Source: Notospermus geniculatus
Lineage: Eukaryota; Nemertea; Pilidiophora; Heteronemertea; Lineidae
Assembly: GCA_002633025.1 (NCBI GenBank)
Contig: NMRB01000724.1
Span: 225,711-289,710 of the forward strand
Reading direction: 5' to 3'
DNA length: 64,000 nt
In this document: in pieces, positions 45,364 to 55,855 of the stretch
Numbering within the stretch: position 1 is the stretch's first letter
Layout of the letters: each line of letters begins with the position of its first letter
Position numbers and translations under genes: made by a program
The notes under the pieces: model-generated
The model's database searches: none
Seen by the model: the letters and a program-made list of their open reading frames with translations, nothing else
What the model was told of the DNA's origin: nothing

Positions 45364-47829
45364 TCACTTCGCTGATTGCTTTCTTTTTCTTTTCAAAATG
45401 CCAGGCCTATTGGGAACAGTGTGACAAGTGTTGCAAATGGGATAGATTTCTGAAGCTTTCAACCCAGTGAACAAGTCATCACCCACAGCACAATAACAAC
45501 ATACAGCTGGGAAGATTCCTGATGAATAGTACGTCAGTTCAATTGGTTGTGAGCATTCCAAATCTTTCCTGATGAAGACAAGATTCAAGATATGATCATT
45601 GTTGTCAGTTTCCCCTTGCTGAATCTCGGGCACAAAATCACTGACATCAGTTCCACATGTGTAGTCTACCTCTTCAAGCATCCTGTCCAGGTCTTCTAGC
45701 TGTTTTGTCTTCAACTTCTTGGCCGCATGCAGTACCCTTGGCTTATCGCATTCTTGGCAGGCTAGTGTCCTCTTGACACGTACACATGTCTGGGCTGAAG
45801 GACTGAAGGGAAGACCATGTGACCTCTTGTTTTCACCTTCCAGGGAGGGTCGATCACTTTCACTGGTTTTGGTACCATACACATCAGCAAAGGCTTTGTA
45901 GTGAATCCCATCTGCAGCTGGGGAAGGATCAGGAATGTGGTGCAGGGTTTTGAAGATTTCATCAGGTAGTCTTGGTGGCTTATGAAATTGACAGTCAGGG
46001 TCGGAACACTTCATCACACAAAATGTGTAATGCCTTGTTTGACAGTGGCTGCTGTAGAACTTCTTCAGACTGTCAGATCTTTTCATGTCCTTCATAGTAG
46101 CTGCCTGTGGTAGACTGGCATCTATTTGGCTGATTTTATCATGAAGGCTATCCATTTCAGTAGTTGTTGCAGGCTGATATGAAGCGAAGGGTACATCCTT
46201 CAGGTTGAGCTTCCCAAAAAGTGATGTGATGAGGCAGATGACGTCTTGTAGACTGTCTGGCAAAGCTTCTTTGAGGGAAGGTACTTTTTCTGCTGCATTC
46301 CTAATTTCAGTCAAAGAGCTGCAACCGGCAATGGCTGCCTCATCTTCTGGACTCATTTTCTGCCGCATCACCCCAACAGCTTGAAGTCCTAGGTTGAGAA
46401 TTGACATAATTCTTTCAACTGGGTTTTTCCACGAATGGCCAGGGGGTGTACGTGCTGCAAAGACTCCATCAAAGTCGTTCTCAAGGAACAAGGCAATGAG
46501 TGAAAGTTGAACTGAAAGGTAGTTTACCCTATGGTCAGGGCCACCATCTGAATAAAGGAACAGAAGTTCCTTGGTTGGCATTTGGTCACTGTTCAGAACC
46601 TTGTTCATCTCTGTTGCATGGCGAAGGGGAGATGATGGGGTGAACACAGAGTCCTTCAGGCAGGTTAAAACTTGACCCCTATAGAAACTGTCCTCTATGC
46701 TTTCAGGTAGCTCAACATGTAGCATTACACTAGGTGTCAGTGTAAGTTTGGTGAAATCATGATCAGAGACCTGAACGGATTCGTTTAACCCTACCAGCAC
46801 CTTCTTCCCCCTCTCAACAGCCGCCACCGGATGGCCAGGTTCCCCCACCTTCACTTTGTGTTTGTCATCTAAGCACAAAAATGTAGCATGTTCACGGTAT
46901 CTCACAGCCATCTCTTTCTGATATCTGAAAACAGCTGAAGCATAGTGGGTGTCTTGGTGTTCCTTGCGAAGTTGCCGCTGCTGGATCATGAATTTAACCT
47001 TCAGCCGTCCAGTGTACTGCAGAGATGCTTTGGTGGTTGGGTTTTTGGGCCAAAACTGGAGACGAAGCCATTGAGAAGATGGAATGGGGGTGTCAGGGGG
47101 ACACTGTTCTGCAACAGATTCTAGCAAGTGCCTGACAGACATCGCCTTAGCAAGGTAAGTGATATCCCCATGACGACGTTCCTGCACTGCAGTTTCAACA
47201 ACATTTTCAAGATACCTGTCGACCTGTTCCCAAAATGGCTCATATTTTGAAGGCCTACCAGGATTGTTCTCCCTGAGGTCAACAACTACATCAGGGTCCC
47301 CTAGTTCAATCATCTGACGGACACGTTCATCAACTTGTTCAGTGGTTGAATCAGATGCTGCTGAGCAATCACCTGTCAACCTGCGGTACATTTCCCTAAG
47401 AAAACAAGGTTTCACCTTTGCAATGCGCCCAAACAAGCTTGAAAATTCTCTCCTCATCTGCCTAGTATGGTACCGGGGCAAACTGGAACTAAGTGATTTA
47501 GTGACCTGATTTGACTTAGAAACTATGAGCTCTGAATTATGATCATTGGGATATTTCCAAACAAAGTGCAAATTACAAACACTCCCACCTGGGGAATGTG
47601 TCCACAACACAGCAGGAACTGCAAGTCCATGCTTTTTCAACAATGTCAGAGTGTCATAGCGATCCTTTCTGTCCATCGGTAGGAAGTCATTGAGGAAGAC
47701 CGGGCTGTAGGCATCCAATTCACTCAGCTTGTCAACAACAGAATGGAATTTGGTAGCAACGAAAGGCACTTGTGATGATGAAAATGGAAGAATCACTGGG
47801 TCACCACCACATTCTTCTACAGGTCGTAC
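45364..47829 (-). CDS. Terminal exon of a DDE-like protein gene
   Basis: The exon starts at 47829 after TTTTCAATTTTCAG and stays open for 822 codons to a TGA at 45364-45366. Residues below are counted in the uninterrupted reading that begins 14 codons upstream. A HTH-like or helical N-terminal half precedes FLCLDDKHKVKVGEPGHP (D335/D336), SFYRGQVLTCLKDSVF, LFLYSDGGPDHR (D442) and NPVERIMSILNLGLQAVG (E486). Three acidic residues on strand-strand-helix contexts at spacing 106 and 43 fit an RNase-H-like DDE nuclease. The tail has CVMKCSDPDC, LACQECDKPR and CCYC...CNTC pairs, likely zinc-binding, and a basic end KRKRKQ. Codon structure is intact. I recognise homologous phrases as multi-copy in invertebrates but cannot name a transposon superfamily. 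Domesticated gene or autonomous transposon are both possible. Confidence 0.75.
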   Translation of the reverse strand, partial: VRPVEECGGDPVILPFSSSQVPFVATKFHSVVDKLSELDAYSPVFLNDFLPMDRKDRYDTLTLLKKHGLAVPAVLWTHSPGGSVCNLHFVWKYPNDHNSELIVSKSNQVTKSLSSSLPRYHTRQMRREFSSLFGRIAKVKPCFLREMYRRLTGDCSAASDSTTEQVDERVRQMIELGDPDVVVDLRENNPGRPSKYEPFWEQVDRYLENVVETAVQERRHGDITYLAKAMSVRHLLESVAEQCPPDTPIPSSQWLRLQFWPKNPTTKASLQYTGRLKVKFMIQQRQLRKEHQDTHYASAVFRYQKEMAVRYREHATFLCLDDKHKVKVGEPGHPVAAVERGKKVLVGLNESVQVSDHDFTKLTLTPSVMLHVELPESIEDSFYRGQVLTCLKDSVFTPSSPLRHATEMNKVLNSDQMPTKELLFLYSDGGPDHRVNYLSVQLSLIALFLENDFDGVFAARTPPGHSWKNPVERIMSILNLGLQAVGVMRQKMSPEDEAAIAGCSSLTEIRNAAEKVPSLKEALPDSLQDVICLITSLFGKLNLKDVPFASYQPATTTEMDSLHDKISQIDASLPQAATMKDMKRSDSLKKFYSSHCQTRHYTFCVMKCSDPDCQFHKPPRLPDEIFKTLHHIPDPSPAADGIHYKAFADVYGTKTSESDRPSLEGENKRSHGLPFSPSAQTCVRVKRTLACQECDKPRVLHAAKKLKTKQLEDLDRMLEEVDYTCGTDVSDFVPEIQQGETDNNDHILNLVFIRKDLECSQPIELTYYSSGIFPAVCCYCAVGDDLFTGLKASEIYPICNTCHTVPNRPGILKRKRKQSAK

Positions 47830-48035
47830 CTGAAAATTGAAAACCAAAGATTGGATAAATTTGTTTTTCATAAGTGCAGTGCTCTATCACTCTGACAGTA
47901 TAAAAAAAATAAGAAATACAGGGCAATATGAAAGCTTGTTTCATTCGGCTGTTGAAAAGAAAGTTCAACATCAGACTTGGATGGTAGGCCTACTTACTGG
48001 TTTCAAGGCACTGTGATTTGAGGAGGACTCCTCAC

Positions 48036-48134
48036 TTTCTTTTTCAGGTACTCAACATACTTCTGAATAGAACAAGCCAGGGATTTCACTGCATCATGCA
48101 TCAGCTTCCATTCTGCACTGTTGGACAACCATGC
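48036..48134 (-). CDS. Small internal exon of the DDE-like gene
   Basis: Acceptor TTTTCTTCAG precedes 48134 and donor AAA|GTGAGG follows 48036. The 99 bases encode 33 residues starting AWLSNSAEWKLMHDAVKSLA and ending in KKK, in phase 0 on both sides. It joins the upstream exon (LEK|) and the terminal exon (|VRPVEE) without breaking frame. Conserved phase at all three junctions is good evidence that this is real. Confidence 0.65.
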
Positions 48135-48351
48135 CTGAAGAAAAGATGTTCCAGGAATCAGAAACAAAATTCAAAAGGCAACCCATGCCTGAAAAGATGT
48201 TTCAGGAAGCAAACACAAAATTAAGAATTGATGCCTGGCCTTGCAATTATTCTTGCCAGTAGGCCTATGTGAACAACGCCTTCAGAACATAGGCCTAGGC
48301 CTTGGCCTCATAGCTCACAGCAGCGACAGTAAAAACCAAATGCCAACTTAC

Positions 48352-49265
48352 CTTTTCAAGAATACTGAACAGTTGCATGGACAGCGTTGTGAGTTCATCT
48401 AGTACTAGTTTCCTGGGTGTGTGTTTGTGCCTTTCAGGGACATTGGCGGCAGCAAAACGATCAAACAGTTCTGGAATACCACATTGCTGAGCACTAAGCT
48501 TCACCCTGTGAGGGTCCAAGAGCCACAAAGCATCAGAGAGTACTCCCATGAAGTGCTCTCCTTCACGAAGACAGTCTGTCCTCCAACCAAGATTTTGCTC
48601 CTTGAGAAAGTCAACGATTCTGTTGTAGAGTTCAAATTTGGCATTTTTTCTTGTGCAGTCCCGTTTTTCTGGAAGACGTTTTTGCTGTGAAGACTGCAAC
48701 ATAACTTCAAATGCATTCAAAACAACCTTCGGTTCCGGGGCAGGCATTGCGATGGAGAATTTATAATATTTGCCAAACTCGAGGCACTCAGAAACTTTTA
48801 CTACCAACGGCACAGTCTGAAAGAAGCCTACCGCCGAAGATCCCACGGATGCCGTGCATGCTCTGTTGCCATTTAGGCCTACACAGTCCTGCTGGGCAGA
48901 AGAATTCACCTCATCGCGAGCCTTTTCATAGATTTCAAGTAGCGTAGCCGACCCATCGACCTGCATAAGTCCAAACGGACGTATTATTCTCGCCCCACAC
49001 ACAATTGATACTGAGATGAGAGGCATTGTTCCCGTTGAATTCATGCCTTTTCAACTCTTCGAATAGCCATGATAGCGGCAAAACAATCAGGCCGCCATCT
49101 TTGGCAAACCTCGTGTCCGTGTGATAGTATTGTACTACATGTACGTTGATATAGGGTAGCAAGGCATCCCTGGAAGCGGGTTTCCCACCTTCAATATTTG
49201 AGAAGAGAGAAACTGCAGATGATTTCAAGCGACGAAGCATTTCTGCGCACTGCGTATAGATGGCG
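48352..49265 (-). CDS. Upstream exon of the DDE-like gene, one frameshift
   Basis: Acceptor CCTGCTTTTCTTACACAG ends at 49266 and donor AAG|GTAAGT lies at 48352/48351. The first part reads MLRRLKSSAVSLFSNIEGGK, then LPYINVHVVQYYHTDTRFAK and VLPLSWLFEELKR. At about 49045 the protein-like reading moves one base, continuing MPLISVSIVCGARIIRPFGL, ATLLEIYEKARDEVN, EGEHFMGVLSDALWLLDPHR and TPRKLVLDELTTLSMQLFSI. Either one extra base is present (mutation or assembly error) or translation starts at the 49044 ATG. No domain is recognised. It is upstream of 48036-48134 in the same gene. A further 5' exon is expected but was not identified. Confidence 0.55.
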
Positions 49266-49471
49266 CTGTGTAAGAAAAGCAGGAAAATTTTAAACTGATG
49301 AAAAAAAAAAAATTCGACGCGGGGGGGGTCTGGAATGACGCGTGCGCGGACAAGAAACAGATGATATTTTTTTTGGCCTAATAAGAAATGAAGGGGCAAC
49401 AGTAAAGAAAGGGAGCCTATAGATGAACAGCACCTACAAAACCTGACCAACGAAAAATTAGAAACAGACCA

Positions 49472-49735
49472 TCATGGACGAAGACATAGGCCTAAAAAGA
49501 GGAACCCTGTCCTCCAAGGAAAAGGGTCTACTAAAGGGAAAAGAGGGGTTGCAAAGCACTGACCTGCGAACAAAATAGGAGAAGAGCAATGGAAGACAAG
49601 GCCTAGAAAAAGGACCCCTGTCCCCCGGCCCGAGCTACAGTCTTCCAAAGCAAATAGGAGAAGAGCAATGGCAGACAAGGCCTAGAAAAAGGACCCCTGT
49701 CCCCCGGCCCGAGCTACAGTCTACCAAAGCAACGA
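49472..49735 (+). repeat. 79-bp tandem duplication plus a decayed third copy
   Basis: AGGAGAAGAGCAATGG begins units at 49577 and 49656, which agree almost completely through ACCCCTGTCCCCCGGCCCGA. A more diverged version of the CTAGAAAAAGGACCCC part lies at about 49490. No coding role is evident. Confidence 0.7.
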
Positions 49736-49838
49736 CCCTATTAAAAGAAAAAAAGGGGGGAAGGGACCCCATCTGGGGCCCCATGCCAAAACTTTTTTGG
49801 CCCTGACACTAAGGGGAAGCTGCGAGGTTATCAGAAAC

Positions 49839-50262
49839 TCAGCACCTGGTGTTGAGGCCTGAGGGGGTGATAGTTTTAAGGGTCCACATCCACCATAACT
49901 CTGTCTTGAGGAGGGTCGTCTCATTTGGACATGTCTCCAGAATGGTGAACATCAGGTCCTTGATAGAATGTCCTGGCAGTTTAAAATGGGTATAGAGTAA
50001 TGAGCAGTCACGGTCATCCTCTATCCCCCGCCGGATGTTGGATTTGTGGTTGTTCATCCTTCTCCGGAAACACATGGTCTGTCCGACGTACTGGTTGACT
50101 GTAGAGCATCTGGTACAGGAATCTCTGTGGAATTTTGTGATGTCAGATGTGAGTGACGAGGCTGCGGCTTCATTGTCCTGTGTCTCTGCAGAGTGCCCAA
50201 TGCAGTTGAGTTCACTTTCCTTGTGTAGGCCATGTCCATTACTTTCAAAAAGTTTCCCGCAT
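49839..50262 (-). CDS. GIY-YIG endonuclease domain of a Penelope-like element
   Basis: An open frame of about 140 codons runs on the minus strand. It contains FHRDSCTRCSTVNQYVGQT, where YVGQT is the second half of a GIY-YIG motif, then MCFRRRMNNHKSNIRRG with the catalytic-type Arg and the His-Lys helix, DCSLLYTHFKLPGHSIKDL, FTILETCPNETTLLKTELWW (Glu-containing helix) and TITPSGLN. This is the endonuclease domain found at the C-terminus of Penelope-like retroelements, used to nick target DNA. The first half of the motif is only partly seen. The reverse transcriptase expected upstream is absent, so this is a 3' remnant. Confidence 0.7.
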
Positions 50263-50349
50263 CGTTCTCATTTGTCTTATCTTTCATCTTACAACTTTCA
50301 AGGAGCTCGACGTAAGCACACTTCCTCAGACTATGGCCTAATTTCAGGG

Positions 50350-51390
50350 TGAGGGAGGGAACTACAAAACGAGGAGTCTAACCACCCCTCTGTGATTTCA
50401 TTCCACTAATCTCTCGGATTGCATCAATGATGGAATCGGAACATATAAGGCTTGATGATTTCTATGAAGGCAATGTTCTCATAATCTTTCTTCTGTTTTC
50501 GGAGTGCAAGTAGCAACCTCTCTAACTCCCGCATTTAGGTTCCGATGAACTGAGCATGATCAACGCCTTTTGACTCCATCAGGTCTCTTCCAAGGGCTGA
50601 AATTACACTGTCGTTTTTGCAGACAATTCCAATGTCATCCATTTTCATATTAGCAAATAGTTCAAACTTACCAATTTTCAGGACACGTTCCTTGAGTGAG
50701 AACAGTCCCAGCGTCCGGGGGCTGTCGACCTGGTCATGCTGATCTGCAATCCCAACAATTATGGCACATTAGTAAAGTGCATCTTTCTCAGTAACAGAGT
50801 AGAGTTTCACAACTACATGAGAGGGGTCTTCCGATGTAACACCTCTCATGTATTTGGAAATAATCCGTTCTTGGCTTTCAACTGTACACACATCACACAA
50901 TGTTCCTTATAGAAATGACTTATGTCACAAGGCAACTCGCGAAACACATTGCATGTACATGTATATCTTAATTAAACAAAAAGTTACCATATTCAAGGGA
51001 AGTTGAGGGAATGTGTACAATAACCGTATCTGGTTGCTTTCACCATCACTTCCAGCACCTGCAATCACAAGGATCAGGCCATATTAGTAAACTGCACAAA
51101 TAACAGCAACATAGTAGAGATTCACACTTTTATGTGGCAGGCATAGCAGCTCATAGCATGGCGACAACTCTATTCATTTGGAAATACACCTTTTCTGGAC
51201 CTCACTTTGTACACACATGGACCTCATATGAACACTATCACAGCACATCTCAGGAAACAAAAGACTACCTTGATTAAACGAAAATTACCAATTTCAGAAG
51301 TCGTTCCTGGAGTGCGAACGACCACAGTTTCTGGGTGTTGTAAATGCAAATCCCGACTCCAACCAAGTACATATACCACTATTGACTAAT
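50350..51390 (-). repeat. Tandem array of exon-intron modules
   Basis: Three similar short exons sit about 315 bp apart on the minus strand. Exon 1 (50743-50672) reads VDSPRTLGLFSLKERVLKI between GATTGCAG and G|GTAAGTTT. Exon 2 (51058-50988) reads NQIRLLYTFPQLPLNM between TGATTGCAG and G|GTAACTT. A more decayed third (about 51345-51290) reads QKLWSFALQERLLKI before GTAATT. The intervening DNA also matches between modules (for example TTAGTAAA(G/C)TGCA and TTTGGAAATA words). So one exon-containing unit has been duplicated at least twice. No family is recognised. Confidence 0.45.
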
Positions 51391-51583
51391 GTGCTACCCT
51401 GAGTAAAGGGTGCTTGTGAATCTCGGCATAATCGTGATTATAATTTCTTCAGTACCATTATCAGTCTCAAATGAATAACCACCACCAGCTGTACCATCAG
51501 TGGTGTCAACCTGAACTTCCCTAAAGCCTTAACACAATGTGAGGCCTACATGTACACTTGTATATCTTGAGAATTATATTTTA
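51391..51583. other. No gene seen
   Basis: Low-information DNA between the exon array and the Helitron end. A possible fourth, decayed array module is not convincing. Confidence 0.3.
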
Positions 51584-51612
51584 CTAGCATGGTACCCGTC
51601 CTACGGACGGGT
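51584..51612 (-). mobile_element. Second Helitron 3' terminus
   Basis: On the minus strand an 8-bp stem, ACCCGTCC/GGACGGGT with a 3-base loop, is followed by six bases and CTAG, then T. Orientation and architecture match the end at 34565, but the stem sequence differs, so it is another Helitron family member. No helicase sequence lies upstream (51613-52930), so this is probably a non-autonomous element with an undefined 5' end. Confidence 0.7.
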
Positions 51613-51950
51613 AGATGTGGCACAGGCAGCTAGGGGGCCAAAAATCATGTCGAAGTCACGGAAGTCACTGTAGAAAATCCCTGAATATTATTCATTTAGT
51701 AGATTTTCAGCAGAAAACCTTCGAAATACAATGTAAAGATAGGCCTAGGCTATGAGTCACACAGACGGATGGAGGTTGTGCCGATTCTAGGCCTAGGACG
51801 TTTTGCCCTCTGGACATCCCCCCCCCCGTGTGTGTTGTGGACATAGGCCCCGTCTGGGCCCGTCGGTTCGAAGACGTGGTATTCGAGGAATCGTGACATT
51901 TTGGCCAGCAAATTCACCACTCACAGTGGTATCATCAATCACAAATCGCC

Positions 51951-52929
51951 AGGGATCTTATTCACGAAGCTTCCGCAAGGACTTACGGTACCGTAAGCCA
52001 TACTTACGGTGCCGCAAATATTTCCACGGTATTCACAAAGCCACCGTAACTTTGCGGATCCTTAAATCAGCACCGCAAATCTGCGGGAGCTCCTGAGCCA
52101 TCCGTAAATGTTAAGGAGGTCCGCAAACACAGTACACAAGTAGATTTAGAGTTGTGAACGCGTTGCTAGTCAAAGACGAACTTGGTAGAAGCGTGTGGAG
52201 GTGTCAGAGACTGCATCAGGACCGACTTAACCCATTCAAGATGGACGATGACAAAAAGGGCAACTGTACTTCAAGTCCTTAGTCATTGTATGTGTCCGTA
52301 AAGGTGGGAATTCGAGGGCACATGCTGTTTACCATCCAAGTAAAAGGTCAGTCATCTTTTTAAAAGATAGCCCCCCCCCCCCAGCTGCATGGGTTCAAAA
52401 TACCCACAAATATTGCAATACTAATAAGTCCTCGCATCATAGATTGGTATCTACGAAAATGAAGGTGGGCTGTCAGGGAGGGCGCAGTGAAATATTCAAA
52501 TCTAAAAACTGAATTTTCTTAGAGTACTTAATTAGGGACCGTTTCAATAATACCTTGAAGCCAAAGAAGTGTACATTTTTTTCACTAGGGAAGGAAGGGA
52601 TGGCTAACTTCATGGTCTATCATCATCTTCGTCCAGTAGAAAAAAAGAATCGGTGACGGTCATGTGATGGTAAAGTGCCTGTCCCTTTACAGCCCATATG
52701 TTACGTAATAGCTCTAGGCCAATTGCTGAACGGGATGAAAACACTTATTGTCATTCACTTAAAATCATTGGATGAATTGCGGTCTTGCGCAAAATTACGG
52801 ATCCGCAAATTGCGGAAGGTTTTGTGAATACCCTTAACCCAAATTTTACGGTTCCGCAACCCTTCCGTAAGGACGTGATTGCGGTACCGTAACTCAGAAA
52901 GTTGCGGAAGCTTCGTGAATAAGGTCCCT
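51951..52929. mobile_element. 979-bp MITE, AGGGATCTTATTCACGAAGC ends
   Basis: The left end AGGGATCTTATTCACGAAGC with TTCCGCAA is mirrored by the end GCTTCGTGAATAAGGTCCCT. Inner arms repeat TTACGGTACCGTAA, TTGCGGA and TCCGCAA. CC and GG extend the dyad to 51949-52931. No coding sequence is seen. Confidence 0.75.
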
Positions 52930-53126
52930 GGACAGCTGCAGTTCCCAGGGTTGCGGCGAGCGACATGAGCGTCAGTTGCACGGCGTGTGACAACATGACG
53001 TCACATGAACCAAGGTTTCCGCTGCGATGACCCGTCGATTTCGTCACCGTTTCGAGTGCTGGGGAAACTCCGCCCATGATGTCACGGGATACCCAGTTCC
53101 CATGGTATCGCCAATCAGCGTCGTCC

Positions 53127-53282
53127 AAATCAACATCCTCATACGTCACAAATCAGCCCGTCATCGATACGTATGACGTCAGTCATTCAGTGTAGACCGT
53201 TTCAACGACGTCATCACTGAAATGACTGACGTCATACGTGTCGGTGTCGGGCTGATTTGTGACGTATGAGGATGTTGATTTT
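53127..53282. repeat. Near-perfect 156-bp palindrome
   Basis: AAATCAACATCCTCATACGT through TCAGTCATTCAGTG is mirrored to 53282, with arms of about 70 bp interrupted by a few mismatches and a short loop near 53200. The arms contain TGACGTCA-like words. It may be a MITE; no duplication was identified. Confidence 0.65.
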
Positions 53283-53934
53283 GACGCGCCACCGTGGAAT
53301 GACGTTAGCGCACCAATCACCGGTGAGATACGTACGTCACTGTTTGCTGACGTCACCGTGGAATGACGTCATAGGCACGGAAGGGGAACCACGGCAACGA
53401 ACAAAAACGCTTAAAAGTACCACTTCCGCACATTTTTTTCAAGAACGAACTCGCTATAAACCTAGTCCGTGTCGCAAGCTTCCCGCTGGTACCAAGTGTC
53501 ACGCAGGTCGTGCGGTAGTCTTCGAGTTTACCCATCACAAAAATTCGGCCTTTCCCTTTTATAGTATAGAAGCTAAATATAAGTGTGTGTAATACATGTA
53601 CAATGCAAGATTACGATCACCTCGATTTATCTGTCCAAATCAGCCCTCTGTCTGCTCTGCTCTGTTGTCGTCATCAGTCGGCTGCATCCTCTCCGCTGCC
53701 CTCCGTGTTCGTCCTCCATGGAGCGACTTTACAATCCCCCCCCATCTGCGCATTTGAAACGTTGGGATAAATACTGGAATAATGCACTACAGTTGATGAG
53801 CGAAACGAACTGAACTTTTGTTTAAAAATTGAGTAGCGCGTTCGACCAAAGCGCAAGTGCCTGGCTAGCGGAAGTAATGAACCACGGTAAAGAGTGAAAG
53901 TGAGAGAGGAATGACGTCGAGAAGGCATGACGTT

Positions 53935-54018
53935 CGGACAGGTTGACGAGGTTGACAATTCGACAAGTTGACATGTTGGCAGGTTGGCAAGTTGACAAGT
54001 CGACAGGTTGACAAGTCG
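53935..54018 (+). repeat. About 10-bp tandem repeat
   Basis: GACAGGTTGA, GACAAGTTGA and close variants run head to tail for roughly 80 bases. Confidence 0.7.
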
Positions 54019-54019
54019 A

Positions 54020-54334
54020 CTAGTCATCATTTTGTTTGAGGTTAGCAAGGTATTCTGCTTCGTCTACTTTCTCGCATTTTAGTATCTCAGAATGTGAAGG
54101 TGTCATTGCCTTCATTTCACTTTCCCTAACAAAGCAATCTTCAGTGAAATGAAGCTCGCACACTACATCGTCTTTGGTCCACGACTTTGAATTGAAGTTT
54201 AGATCCTCTGCGTACAGCGTGAAACCATTTTCGGGAGAGATCAGGATTACGTCGAGGCTCCGCTTGAAACGAACCCCCTTTGTAACACCTGACATTGGCC
54301 TACTGCCACAATTTGGCACAATACAGCGTGGCAT
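54020..54334 (-). CDS. THAP-type zinc finger N-terminal domain
   Basis: The minus-strand ATG at 54334 starts MPRCIVPNCGSRPMSG, with the C-x4-C pair expected at the start of a THAP domain, then GVRFKR, a tryptophan (SKSWTKDD), and VCELHFTEDCFV, the C-x2-H pair. THAP domains (about 90 residues) are C2CH DNA-binding modules shared by P-element-type and other transposases and by host regulators. A Lys- and Glu-rich tail follows before a stop at residue 104. No transposase core is found downstream, so this is an isolated first exon or fragment. Confidence 0.7.
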   Translation of the reverse strand: MPRCIVPNCGSRPMSGVTKGVRFKRSLDVILISPENGFTLYAEDLNFNSKSWTKDDVVCELHFTEDCFVRESEMKAMTPSHSEILKCEKVDEAEYLANLKQNDD

Positions 54335-54399
54335 ATCGAATGTACAATACAGACTAGGGGCCTACTTTCAGACAAAAAACAAGAAAATCATGCATCAAA

Positions 54400-54891
54400 A
54401 TGGACCCTGGGTAAAGTTTGTCTAGACAAACTATACCCAGGGTATAGTTTGTCTGGACGACATTGAACCTGGGTATACTTTGTCTATACCCAGGACGACA
54501 ATAACCCCTTCAGCTTTAGTTGGGGACCATGTTTACAAATTGGGAAAAATGTGTGCCCAGTTTGAAGGCCGACTGCTTCGCACTTACCTATCCGTTTGAA
54601 ACATTTCAACTACCATTGAGAAGTCAAGAATCTCTAGTTTTTAAATGTCTAAGCAGTTTGAAAATAGACTTAGGGACCTGGCCGCAATCACCATGGAATT
54701 CAATCATTTGAGCCTCAAAAGTTTGCATTTTCACGCCAACAGAGTTCGTGGGCGCCGCTGACGTGACATGACGTCGTCCTTTGACGCAGTGGTCCCCAAC
54801 CAACGTCATGGATCTGTAGTAATGGAGTTTGATGAAATCTATTTCATGTATTTGTCATTTTCTTTGGCATTCTAATTCTCAAAATAATAAT
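54400..54891. other. Palindromic ACCCAGG patch; no gene
   Basis: TAGTTTGTCTAGACAAACTA (54422-54441 region) and nearby CCCAGG/CCTGGG words form dyads. TACCCAGGACGACA also occurs in mirrored form in the 62769-63201 element, suggesting a fragment of a related element. TTGGGGACCA (about 54524) and TGGTCCCCAA (about 54790) form a separate weak inverted pair. Confidence 0.4.
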
Positions 54892-55500
54892 TATCTCCCC
54901 GCTTTTTGAAAAAAGTCAGGGAGATATTGTTTTACCCTCCGCCGTCAGTCCGGCTGTCCGTCCGTCCGAAAGTGATATCTCCTCCTAGACCGTTCAACGG
55001 AGGAGCTTGAAACTTTAGTATGTATTAGGTACTCATCCACTATTGTGCACAACACTCTTGGAATTTCGATCCAACTCCCTGTCTTTCCACCAGGGGGCGT
55101 TATGTGAAAAACACATTTATGGTCATTACTCCTAAAGTAATTGTGATAAAGTGATGAAATTTTGTGTGAAGGTTTATCTGCGACAGTTTCACAATATATC
55201 ATAGGGGTTTTGACCTTGACCTAGTTTCAAGGTCACAGGGGTCAAACTTCGATAAAAACCATGAGCCGTCCAAAGAGTGATATCTCCCCCTTCACCCTCC
55301 CCCTGGAGGAGTTTGAAACATTGGTATATATTATGTACTCATCCACTAATGTGCACAACACTCCCAACCCCCAATGTACTTCGATCGAACTCGGCCTCTT
55401 CCCACCAGCAGGGTCAATATATGAAAGACACAGGAAAAATAACCATGTCACCATTACTTCCTGTCGAAAGCGGGGAGATATGCGATGGGCTTCCCATCGA
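54892..55500 (+). repeat. Direct duplication of a dispersed repeat unit of about 240 bp
   Basis: GTGATATCTCC, TTGAAAC, GTACTCATCCACTA and GTGCACAACACTC occur in the same order at about 54971-55055 and 55278-55365. The flanks share GGGAGATAT words. It resembles the dispersed 'CCGTCCGTCCG'-containing repeats of invertebrate genomes. Frames across it are not genes. Confidence 0.65.
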
Positions 55501-55855
55501 CATTGCTCTAGTTCAATTTGATTTTGTGTGGTACATGTTGAAAAAAACTTTAATTCAAGGCGGAAGCATACATTTGCACATAAAGACGTAACTCGGCCTA
55601 CGTTAATTCCCAATTTCCCTGCGAGTCCCATTTCGATGATTTCATTTCGTTTCGTTTCATTCCGGGTTTTATCACTAACCCTCAGCAATAGTTATCCCAA
55701 CGACATGAACGAAGGCTGAAATCAATTTAGCTGTTGCAGTAACAAAGACAGGCTATTCTTCAGGTACGAGTTGATAACGTAATGCATTAAAATGACTTAG
55801 TTTTCTCCAAATTCTGGATAACAGCCTCTTGTTCACACCCACTCATGACATCACT

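Noticed and set aside
54518-54803. hAT element with CAGTGGTCCCCAACC-type ends
   Set aside because: The similarity to known hAT ends is suggestive, but the two copies face outwards and no matching partner end or 8-bp duplication was found.
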